From Triticum aestivum (taxonomy: Eukaryota > Streptophyta > Magnoliopsida > Poales > Poaceae): DNA of 64,000 nt. The position numbers and the translations under genes are program-made. The notes beneath the pieces were generated by a model. The model had not been told where the DNA came from. It saw nothing but the letters and a program-made list of their open reading frames with translations, and ran no database searches. Every line of letters begins with the position of its first letter. Positions within the stretch are counted from its first letter, which is position 1. Positions 55,945 to 64,000 of this stretch are shown here, piece after piece. Location of the stretch: the NCBI RefSeq assembly GCF_018294505.1, contig NC_057801.1:203348562-203412561 (forward strand), read 5' to 3'.

Positions 55945-56542
55945 GTCAAACGGCCAGGTTGAGTGAGCAAACGGCCTCATCTTGTCCGGCAACAAGCCCC
56001 GACTGGTCGAGCCTCTTGAGCGTTTGGCCGGCTACTGGCTCGACGAGCTGCCGACCATCCTCTGGAGCCTGCGCACAACTCCGAACAAGTCGACCGGCTT
56101 CACACCTTTCTTCCTTGTCTATGATGCTGAAGCCGTCATCCCGACGGACATAGAGTTCGACTCCCCGCGAGTCACCATGTACACTGTGGCGGATGCCAAG
56201 GAGGCGCGAGAAGACGGCGTCGACCTGTTGGAAGAAGGCCGGCTGTTGGCACTCAGCCGGTCCGCCATCAACCAGCAGAGTCTGCGCTGATACTACAATC
56301 GCAAGGTGAAGCCAAGATCCTTCCAAGAGGGAGGCCTTGTGCTATGGCTGATCCAGCGAATAACTGGCCAGCACAAGCTCTCGTCGCCTTGGGAAGGCCC
56401 CTTCATCATCAGCAAGGTGCTGGGCAACGACTCCTACTATCTGATCAACGCTCAGAAGCCCAGAGCATGCAAGAGAGATGATTCAGGCAAGGAGATGGAG
56501 AGGCCATGGAATGCAAACCTCCTCCGAAGATTTTACAGTTGA
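55945..56542 (+). pseudogene. Gypsy integrase, C-terminal part
   Basis: This resumes D after F with the SNGQVE motif that carries the catalytic Glu (near 55960), followed at once by TGA (55962). The frame continues through LERLAGYWLDELPTILWSLRTTPNKSTGFTPFFLVYD and AVIPTDIEFDSPRV to TGA at 56288, and then GGLVLWLIQRITGQHKLSSPWEGPFIISKVLGNDSYYLI, the GPY/F module of gypsy integrases. It ends LLRRFYS at 56542. No chromodomain follows, as expected for the Tat lineage. Confidence 0.8.
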
Positions 56543-57250
56543 AAGCAGTATGTACCACGCTACCTTTTTGTATTGTGTACAAAGACTCTGGGTCCCCCGA
56601 GACGAACTCGGGGACTACCCTCCTTTATCTATGTGATAAGTATTATGCCATGAGCATGTATAGTTTTTCCGCCTGGCACCGGGTTCGACCAGTCGGCCCG
56701 GAGGCTCGCCGCCTTCTACTATATGCCGCCTCCTGCAGCCGGACAAGTAGTGTGTTGGCGCCAGACACATCCTTCGCCAGAAGCCGCAGCTCGCAGAGCG
56801 ACTGTACGGCAAGCAGGAGTCCCAAACCGGCGCCCACACGAAAAACGACTAAGGACAAAACGCATATAGCGAAGGCCGGCATCTCACCTTTTTCATCCGG
56901 CTGCCGAGCAGCCGGCCGGCCGGCTCCTAGTTTCATTGCCAACACCCCGAACGGCTAAGTACTAGCCCTCCTCCAAATGACTAAGTACTCAACCTAGCCG
57001 CAGTCCGCAGAGTGGCTGCTTGGCTGGTAAGAGGGTACACAAGGGAGGGTGGCAAAGGAAAAAACCAAGGAGTAAAAGGCAAGGAAAGATAGAAGTCAGC
57101 AAAGCAAAGCATAAAGTTGTGATAGAGTATTTACATGGATAAAGGCCTTCTGGCCAGCAGTCAAACAAAGTTTTGATATACACCCCGCGGGTGGAATTGT
57201 GCGAATTTAATAAAAGTGTTTAGAATAGCAAGCAGAAAACAAATAAAATC
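56543..57250 (+). other. Spacer after pol of element D
   Basis: No gene. CCCCGAGACGAACTCGGGGACTACC near 56597 contains a short inverted repeat and resembles the CTCGGGGACTACAGCC motif of the 113-bp repeats further on. It separates the convergent pol and antisense genes and probably contains their overlapping 3' ends. Confidence 0.5.
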
Positions 57251-57261
57251 CTAAGGAGCAG

Positions 57262-57390
57262 CAGAAGACTCCGGTTGAGCGGCGCCGGTTGGTGCAGCAG
57301 AAGACTCCGGCTGGGTGGTGCCGGTTGGCGCAGCAGAAGGCTCTGGCTGGGCAGTGCTGGTTGGCACGGTAGAAGGCTCCGGCTGGATGC
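57262..57390 (-). repeat. C-terminal short tandem repeats (QPESSAAPTG)
   Basis: The last residues of the antisense protein repeat a unit like AQPE(P/S)SAAPTG(T/A) several times, encoded by near 42-bp DNA repeats (GGCTGGGCGGTGCCGGTTGG… on the plus strand). It is low-complexity and likely disordered. Confidence 0.7.
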
Positions 57391-57636
57391 TGGGGTCGAC
57401 TGCACCGCCTGATGCGGCAGGTGGCTCCGTCTGGGCAGAAGAATCGCCAGCAGCAGTCGGGGCGACGGAGGCCTGGAAGACAGAGTCGGTGGCATCCATC
57501 AGAGGAACGGGTGGTTGGTCGATCCCCACCTGGCCGTCTCCAGTAGCAGTCGGCACCTTGGTGCGCGGCTCGTTGCTTGAGGCCTGGTCAGGTTGGGGCT
57601 GACCATCCGCCCCGACCTCTGGCAGGTCGGCATCGC

Positions 57637-57690
57637 TCTCCTCTTCCTCCTCCTCCTCCTCCTCCTCCTCTTCCTCCTCCCCGTCTTCCC
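57637..57690 (-). repeat. TCC trinucleotide run encoding poly-Glu
   Basis: A (CTC/TCC)n run on the plus strand encodes about 14 consecutive Glu on the minus strand. It is a slippage-prone microsatellite inside the acidic region of the antisense gene. Confidence 0.85.
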
Positions 57691-58156
57691 CTTCATCGCT
57701 GGAGTCAATGACTTCAGCTGAATCTTCACTGTCCTCCGGGTTCAGCCCGAGCCACTCTTGCAGAGCTTCGCGGCCTTCCTCGACCACCTCCGGAACGAAG
57801 ATGCTGGTGTCGGTGAAGTCGGCGATCGCAGCTTACCATCGACCAAGTCTTCAATGCTGCTGAAGAAGGCCGTCATCTGGGCCTCCCTTTCGGCCCAGGC
57901 GGAGCGCTCAACCTCAAACTAGGCGAGAAGGTCGGCCTCCTTCGTCTTCACCTCCAGCTGGGCCGCCTTGAGGGCCTCCGCCTATTCGGCAAGTTGAGCG
58001 ACCAGCCGGTCTCGCTCCTCGGCTAGCTTGATGCACTCCGCCTCCTTGTCGTGCAGAGCAGTGTTGGCCTCGACCAGCTACTGTTGCAAGGCGGCGTTGG
58101 CCTCTGGAAAGAGGGAAAGAAGAAAAGAGCATCAGTCAAGCAGACAAGACAAAGAA

Positions 58157-58483
58157 GGAAACACTGAGGAGATTCGGCCCGACTGCTCAGAAGTCGGCAC
58201 GAACCTCGGGGACTACAGCCCGCGGGTGCGCCATCGCGCCCCCGCAGAGAACAAGTAATTAATGAAGAAGGAAACACTAAGGAGATTCGTCCCGACTTCT
58301 CAGCAGTCGGCCCGAACCTCGAGGACTACAGCTCGCGGGTGCGCCATCGCTCCCTCACAGAGAATAAGTAATTAATGAAGAAAGAAACACTGAGGAGATT
58401 CGGCCCGACTGCTCAGCAGTCGACCCGAACCTCGGGGACTACAGCCCGCGTGTGCGCCATCGCGCCCCCGCGAAGAAAGAAAG
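58157..58483. repeat. 113-bp tandem repeat, three copies, in intron
   Basis: The phrase GGAAACACT(G/A)AGGAGATTCG starts at 58157 and 58270, with a third copy at about 58383, a 113-bp step. Each copy contains CCCGAACCTCGGGGACTACAG and GGGTGCGCCATCGC. The array lies inside the inferred antisense intron 58494-58104. A diverged single copy is in the next intron (near 58650-58705). Confidence 0.85.
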
Positions 58484-60097
58484 ATAGAGCTTACTCCGGC
58501 TCTCGGTCAGATGGGCGGTCTGCGTCTCCAGCTCCTGGACCCTGGAGTTGTAGGCAGTCGCGCGGATACTGTGGTAGTCCTGCAGAAGGAACACCAGACG
58601 AAGTCAGCAGTCGACGTTTGCAAGATAAAGTTCCGGCCAGCCTGCTCAGCAGCCGGCCCGGAAATTGGGGACTACACCCAGTGGGTGCGCTTGCGTGCCC
58701 CCACGCAAAGAAGAAAGCCGAAGATAACTTACGCGGATGGCGGTTCGAGAGTCAAGGAAGGCCTTGTTGCAGCACTTAAGGGCTTTCACTTCAGCTTGGA
58801 GTTTGGCCTGGACATCGAGGGACGCCTGATTCAGGGCGCCCATCCCACCCCCGCGTATCCAGCCTACGGGCGCGGCGTTGGTCGCCTCGGTGTCGGGGAC
58901 CGACGAGCTCGTGGCGCCGACCTCCTGCGGCCGCGGCGCTGAGGCTGCCTTCTCAAGGCAGCGGCGCGTGGGTATGCGGACCTCAGGAATCAGGTCCGTC
59001 ACCACCGTGTCCTCGACCGGTGGCACCGGCGGTGCAGCCGGCTGCTCGTCCTACGTCCCGATGGCTGGCGGCGGTGGTGGAGGCGGTGGCGGTGGCACAA
59101 AGACGTCCGACATAGCCACGTCGCCGCCCTCCCGCTCCCGGATCGGGTGATCGTCGCCGGCTCCTCCGGCCGTCGCCACGAACTCAGGCGGAGGCGACGC
59201 GGTGTTCAGGGGCGCCATGAGCAGCGGCACTTGGCGGCGTGTGGCCTCTGCGAGCCACTCCCTCTCCGCGGCTTGGGCTTCCGCCTGCGCTAGCGCTCTC
59301 TGAGCAGACGCGGCGGCCTTGTCCGCCTGCTCCTTGGCCAGACAGTCAACCTCTTCCTCACGCGCCTCCCGCACGTTCCACTCTGTCGCCTCCCGGAGGT
59401 CGGCGGCTGGGTCGATTTGCCGGCTGGTCGAGGAGGTCGCCGCTGACCTGATGACCGAGGCGGCGCTCGACTTCTCGAGGGTTAGCGGGGCCCTAAAATA
59501 AGAAGACAAGTCACAAGGCTCTCATGCCAGATTGGCAAGTAGACGAGAAACATGGAAAAGATACTTACGCCGACACCATGACGGGCACCTTTGGCTGCCT
59601 CTGATACTTGGCCACCCTGGCCGTGGCTTCTTTCCGCCTGGTCGCTGCGGCCGGGTTCTTGGGCTTCTTCGGGGCGCTGCCTAATAGGGTAGCGCCCTGC
59701 TTCCGCTTGCACTTGCTACCGCGGCGGGTGGCCCAGAAGAGGGGCCGGCGCCGGTATTGGCAGAGCTCCGGGTGGGGCGCGGTTCGTCTTCGTCGGCGTC
59801 GTCGTCGGGCCAAGTCCCCATGCCGCCGCCTTCCTTGGATCCGCCTGCTCTGCCGCCGCTGTCTGCTCTGCTGCCACCGCCTGTTGCGTCGTCCGCCAGG
59901 GCGGCCGCCACCAAGTCGGGGTCGTCCAGGTCGCTCACCGCCCTGTCCGGCTGGTAGTCATCGCCCGGCCCCAGGAGGGCGGCCGTCGCTGCGGACATGT
60001 AAATCTGCGACCAGAAAGGAGTTGCATCACAACAAGAACGAGGCTGAAGAAAACAGATCAGAAGGACAAGATGAAGAAACTTACGCCAAGCGGCGGA

Positions 60098-61513
60098 TGA
60101 TAACCCACAAGTATAGGGGATCGCAACAGTTTTCGAGGGTAGAGTATTCAACCCAAATTTATTGATTCGACACAAGGGGAGCCAGAGAATATTCTCAAGT
60201 ATTAGCAGCTGAGTTGTCAATTCAACCACACCTGGAAACTTAGTATCTGCAGCAAAGTGTTTAGTAGCAAAGTAATATGATAGTGCTGGTAATGGTAACA
60301 AAAGTAAAGACAGGAAAAGTAATGTTTTTGGTATTTTGTAGTGATTGTAACAGTAGCAACAGAAAAGTAAATAAGCGAGAACCAGTATATGGAAAACTCG
60401 TAGGCACCGGATTAGTGATGGATAATTTTGCCGGATGCGGTTCGTCATGTAATAGTCATAACATAGGGTGACACAGAAATAGCTCCAATTCATCAATGTA
60501 ATGTAGGCATGTATTCCATATATAGTCATACGTGCTTATGGAAAAGAACTTGCATGACATCTTTTGTCCTACCCTCCAGTGGCAGCGGGGTCCTATTGGA
60601 AACTAAGGGATATTAAGGCCTCCTTTTAATAGAGAACCGGAACAAAGCATTAGCACATAGTGAATACATGAACTCCTCAAACTATGGTCATCACTGGGAG
60701 TGGTCCCGATTATTGTCACTTCAAGGTTGCTGGATCATAACACATAGTAGGTGACTATAGACTTGCAGGATAGGATCAAGAACACACATATATATTCATG
60801 AAAACATAATAGGTTCAGATCTGAAATCATGGCACTCGGGCCCTAGTGACAAGCATTAAGCATAGCAAAGTCATAGCAACATCAATCTCAGAACATAGTG
60901 GATACTAGGGATCAAACCCTAACAAAACTAACTCGATTACATGATAAATCTCATCCAACCCATCACCGTCCAGCAAGCCTACGATGGAATTACTCACGCA
61001 CAGTGGTGAGCATCATCAAATTGGTGATGGAGTTTGGTTGATGATGACGACGGCGACAAATCCCCCTCTCCGGAGCCCCGAACGGACTCCAGATCAGCCC
61101 TCCCGAGAGAGATTAGGGCTTGGCAGCGGCTCCGTATCGTAAAACATGATGATTTCTTCTCTCTGATTTTTTTCTCCCCAAAAGCCAATATATGTAGTTG
61201 GAGTTGGCGTCGGAGGGCCACCAGGGGGCCCACGAGGTAGGGGGCGCGCCCAGGGGGCGCCCCCCACCCTCATGGATAGGGTGTGGGCCCCCTGGTCTTC
61301 ATCTTTGGCGAGGATTTTTTATTGTTTTTTCTAAGATGTTCCGTGGAGTTTCAGGTCATTCCGAGAACTTTTGTTTTCTGCACATAGAACAACACCATGG
61401 CAATTCTGCTGAAAACAATGCCAGTCCGGGTTAGTTCCATTCAAATCATACAAGTTAGAGTCCAAAACAAGGGCAAAAGTGTTTGGAAAAGTAGATACGA
61501 CGGAGACGTATCA
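60098..61513 (-). repeat. Element G 3' LTR
   Basis: The LTR is 1416 bp. A TATA-like CTACATATATTGG (minus) lies near 61186-61197, followed by GC-rich sequence. Plus-strand frames here are LTR noise. No gene. Confidence 0.8.
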
Positions 61514-61530
61514 ACTCCCCCAAGCTTAAA
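61514..61530 (-). promoter_or_regulatory. Polypurine tract of element G
   Basis: Minus TTTAAGCTTGGGGGAGT lies directly before the LTR start. It is the same type as in element I and shares AAGCTTGGGG. Confidence 0.7.
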
Positions 61531-63513
61531 CCCTTGCTTGTCCTCAAGCAATTCAGTTGACAAACTGAAAGAGAAAAATAAAAACTTTTACAAACTCTGT
61601 TTGCTCTTGTTGGTGTAAACATGAAAAGCCAGCATTCAAGTTTCAGCAAATATTATGAACTAACCATACTCACAATAACACGTAGGTCTCATAATTACTC
61701 ATACCAATAGCATAATCAGCTAGCGAGCTATAATAACAAAATTCGGATGACAACACTTTCTCAAAATAATCATAACATGGTATAACAGAATGGTATCTCG
61801 CTAGCCCTTTCTGAGACCGCAAAACATAAATGCAGAGCACCTTTAAAGATCAAGGACTGACTAAACATTGTAATTCATGGTAAAAGAAATCCAGTCAAGT
61901 CATACCCAATATAAACCAATTATAATGAATGCAAATGACAGTATGCTCTCCAGCGGGTGCTTTTAATAAGAAGGGTGATGACTCAACATAAAAGTAAATG
62001 GATAGGCCCTTCGTAGAGGGAAGCAGGGATTTGTAGAGGTGCCAGAGCTCGGTTTTGAAATAGAGATAAATTATATTTTGAGCAGCATACTTTCATTGTC
62101 AACATAACAACTAAAAGATGATGATATCTTCCATGCTGAACAGATTATAGGCGGTTCCCAAACAGAATGGTAAAGTTTATACTCCCCCTCCTCCACAAGC
62201 ATCAATCCATGGCTTCCTCGAAACAATGAGTGCCTCCAACATTCAACGGGTCCCAGGGGGAGTTTTGTTTGCAATTATTTTGATTTAGTTTGCATAAAGC
62301 ATGGGATTGGGCATCCCGGTTACCAGCCATTTTCTCGTGAATGAGGAGCGGAGTCCACTCCTCTTGAGAATAACCCGCCTAACATGGAAGATAAGGGCAC
62401 CTCTAGTTGACATATGAGCTATTCAAGCATGCAAAACAGAATGTTTATTTGAAGGTTTAGAGTTTGGCACATACAAATTTACTTGGAACGGCAGGTAGAT
62501 ACCACATATAGGTAGGTATAGTGGACTCGTATGGAACAACTTTGGGGTTTAAGGAGTTTGGATGCACAAGCAGTATTCCCGCTTAGTACAGGTGAAGGCT
62601 AGCAAAAGATTGGGAAGCGACCAACTGAGAGAGCGACAACAGTCATAAACATGCATTAAAATTAATTTACACCGAGTACCAGCATGAGTGGGATATAATC
62701 CACCATGAACATAAATATCATGAAGGCTATATTGATTTGATTCAACTACATGCGTGAACATGTGCCAAGTCGAGTCACTCAATTCATTCAAAGGCGGATA
62801 CCATCCCATCATATCACATCATAATCATTCTAATAGCATGTTGGCACGCAAGGTAAACAATTATAACTCATAGCTAATTCAAGCACGGCACAAGCAACTA
62901 TAATCTCTAAATGTCATTTCAAATATGTTACTTCATAAAAAGCTGAATCAGAAATGATGAACTCATCATATTTACAAAAACAAGAGAGGTCGAGTTCATA
63001 CTAGCTTTTCTCATCCCAATAAGTCCATAATAAATTGTCATTATTGCCTTTCACTTGCACGACCAAACGATGTGTATAATATAAGAGTGCACGTGCATTG
63101 GACTAAGTTGGAATCTGCAATCATTCAACTCAAGAGAGAAGACAGGGTAATATGGGCTCTAAATTAAATAAACAATCATGCATATGAGAGCCACTAACAT
63201 TTTCAATATGGTCTTCTCGACCCCCAAAGGAAAGAAAAGAAAATAAAACTATTTACATGGGAAAGCTCCCAACAAGTTAAGAAGAAGAAGAAGAAGAAAT
63301 CTTTGGGGTTTTCATTTTAAATTTCTACTACAGGCATAGAAATTAAACTCACTAATTTTTTTTGTTTTTCTTAAGGGTTTATCAAGCACACAAGAAGAAA
63401 GCGAGAAAAAAGAAAATTTAAACTAGCATGGATAATAACAAATGAAAGAGTATGAGCACCGACGACTAGAATAATGTGTGAACATGAATGTAAAGTCAGT
63501 GAGAAATACGTAC
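61531..63513 (-). other. Non-coding 3' internal region of element G
   Basis: These 2 kb are AT-rich with stops in all frames. Features seen are a short GAA run at 63281-63298 and nothing else of note. It lies between the 3' ORF and the LTR, as in element I. Confidence 0.6.
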
Positions 63514-63536
63514 TTCCCCCAAGCTTAGGCTTTTGG
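63514..63536 (-). promoter_or_regulatory. Internal polypurine-tract-like motif of element G
   Basis: Plus TTCCCCCAAGCTTAGG… reads as a purine run ending GGGGGAA on the minus strand. It stands immediately downstream of the 3' ORF. Sixteen bases (AAGCTTAGGCTTTTGG) are shared exactly with 11705-11720 in element I. Confidence 0.5.
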
Positions 63537-64000
63537 CCTAAGTTGGTCTAGTACCAAGGGCCGCCTGGCTGATATCCGTAAGTGAAAACTGGGGTCGTAC
63601 TGAGATGCAGCGGCAACCGCCTCTTGAGCTGCGGCGTGTTGGGGAGCTGCATCCGCTCTCCCCTCGTGTTCAGCTGCTTCCTCCCTGGTGACAACATATC
63701 TTCCTTTTGCCTGATAATCAAAAAGGTAGGGAGCAGGAAGAGCAATATGGACTACATGACGTTTGTTAAAGATTAGTCGATACTGGAGAGGTGGTTCAGT
63801 CCTCTCAACAAACTGGTGGGAAACCATAGAATCAAAATCTAAATAAGAAGGGGGTAACTCCATATCACCCTCATGAATGTCTATCTCAAGAAAATTAGCT
63901 AAGCGGGTTGCATAAATTCCTCCAAAGAAATCTCCGTTATGTCTATTCTGATGCAACCTGCGAGCTACAATGGCTCCCATATGATAAGATTGGTCTCCTA
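63525..64000 (-). CDS. Athila-type 3' ORF protein (partial)
   Basis: The frame is open from the window edge and reaches an ATG at 63980; codons upstream are also open (GDQSYH), so the start is outside. It reads MGAIVARRLHQNRHNGDFFGGIYATRLANFLEI…LPPSYLDFDSMVSHQF…YRLIFNKRHVVHIALPAPYLFD, then an Ala/Glu-rich tail and stop at 63525. This matches a conserved domain in Athila elements (ARRL…GGIYA…LA, then LPAP). Its position, near the 3' end of the element, is where the env-like or third ORF lies; I see no signal peptide or membrane segment in this part. The C-terminus is intact and there is no stop in the visible part, unlike other coding regions here. Function is not established. Confidence 0.65.
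   Translation of the reverse strand, partial: GDQSYHMGAIVARRLHQNRHNGDFFGGIYATRLANFLEIDIHEGDMELPPSYLDFDSMVSHQFVERTEPPLQYRLIFNKRHVVHIALPAPYLFDYQAKGRYVVTREEAAEHEGRADAAPQHAAAQEAVAAASQYDPSFHLRISARRPLVLDQLRPKA

Larger units (their letters stand above)
57251..60085 (-). pseudogene. Antisense spliced accessory gene of element D
   Basis: This gene runs opposite to gag-pol. Exons inferred from splice signals (minus order): the end of an upstream exon to 60085; 60004-59569; 59492-58733; 58579-58495; and 58103 to the stop at 57251. Donors read GTAAG at 60084, 59568, 58732 and 58494. Acceptors are TCGCAG, TTTTAG, TGCAG and TTCCAG. Encoded text goes from an Asp/Gly/Arg-rich start (MSAATAALLGPGDDY) through a Lys-rich part, an Ala/Glu coiled coil (EQADKAAASAQRAL), a Pro run, YNSRVQELETQTAHL, and a second coiled coil (EERDRLVAQLAE) to an acidic poly-Glu tail and TQPESSAAP repeats. 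It fits the PF04195-type gypsy accessory protein. In-frame TAGs (59051, 58078 and others) and frame changes show decay. Function in the family is unknown. Confidence 0.65.
33496..60097 (+). mobile_element. Element D: Tat/Retand-type gypsy, 5'-truncated, split
   Basis: This gypsy element survives in three pieces: 33496-36717, 49260-51793 and 55945-60097. It has gag, a DGGS protease, RT with YVDD, its own RNase H, a second RNase H-like domain, then integrase (gypsy order), and an antisense gene after pol. The second RNase H and the antisense gene are hallmarks of the Tat lineage. No 5' LTR or primer site is present: gag-leader sequence abuts the truncated LTR of A. The 3' LTR would lie beyond element G, outside the window. 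Many stops and frameshifts show it is long dead. Confidence 0.8.
60098..64000 (-). mobile_element. Element G: Athila-type gypsy (WHAM-like), partial
   Basis: This is a minus-strand element inserted in D. The 3' LTR is 60098-61513; minus-strand start TGATACGTCTCCGTCG, plus-strand left end TGATAACCCACAAG. A polypurine tract follows at 61514. The internal region runs past the window end and holds an Athila-type 3' ORF. The five bases left of it are GCGGA (60093-60097); the partner lies outside. The LTR start and polypurine tract are akin to those of element I, but the LTR bodies differ, so it is a different family of the same lineage. Confidence 0.75.

Noticed and set aside
63281..63298. GAA trinucleotide run
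   Set aside because: It is a short simple repeat in non-coding sequence, with nothing special about it.

Overview
This window is repeat-rich DNA from a large grass genome, most likely a Triticeae species (wheat, barley, Aegilops or a relative). I see no host gene, tRNA gene or rRNA gene. Nearly all of it is LTR retrotransposons nested in one another. The taxonomic call rests on recognised family signatures. One is a very long-LTR, non-coding LARD pair whose LTR terminus (…TCGCATCTTGGGCGTGAC) I recognise as Sukkula. Another is a WIS/Angela/BARE-type copia LTR (TGAAGGAAATATGCCC…, primer site TGGTATCAGAGC). The third is a pair of Athila-lineage LTRs starting TGATACGTCTCC (Sabrina/WHAM type). Family names are from memory; the boundaries come from LTR ends, primer sites, polypurine tracts and target-site duplications (TSDs) read directly.

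Layout. 1-1590: degenerate retroelement-like sequence with a TATA box. 1591-12903: element I, minus-strand Athila-type gypsy with a 3' LTR, a long non-coding stretch and a protease fragment. It is interrupted at 2209-8660 by element H, a complete gag-only gypsy derivative (two 1037-bp LTRs, TSD ATGAT). 12904-33495: element A, a WIS/Angela-type copia with a decayed polyprotein. Its 3' LTR is split by element B (19834-31790, minus, Sukkula-like LARD) and by solo LTR C (32218-33343, TSD ACATC), then ends abruptly at 33495. 33496-60097: element D, a 5'-truncated Tat/Retand-type gypsy carrying gag, protease, RT, two RNase H domains, integrase and an antisense spliced gene. D is split by element E (36718-49259, plus, Sukkula LARD, TSD CTAGT) and by long solo LTR F (51794-55944). 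E itself carries a hAT MITE (45150-45709). 60098-64000: element G, another minus-strand Athila-type gypsy that runs off the window.

How the parts relate. None of the autonomous elements seen is intact: A and D carry several nonsense codons and frameshifts, I keep only a protease domain, and G is cut by the window edge. H, B and E encode no polymerase and would need enzymes from other elements. Insertion order can be read from the nesting: I is older than H and A; A is older than B and C; D is older than E, F and G; E is older than the hAT element. The A/D junction at 33495/33496 is a deletion or rearrangement scar, because neither the rest of A's LTR nor D's 5' LTR is present.

The most interesting observations are the near-continuous gag frame of H with a hydrophobic segment, the intron-containing antisense gene in D, a shared TATA / GC-rich block / splice-donor layout in the long LTRs of B, E and F, a repeated internal polypurine tract in both Athila elements, and an inverted templated insertion at a deletion in one LTR of B.
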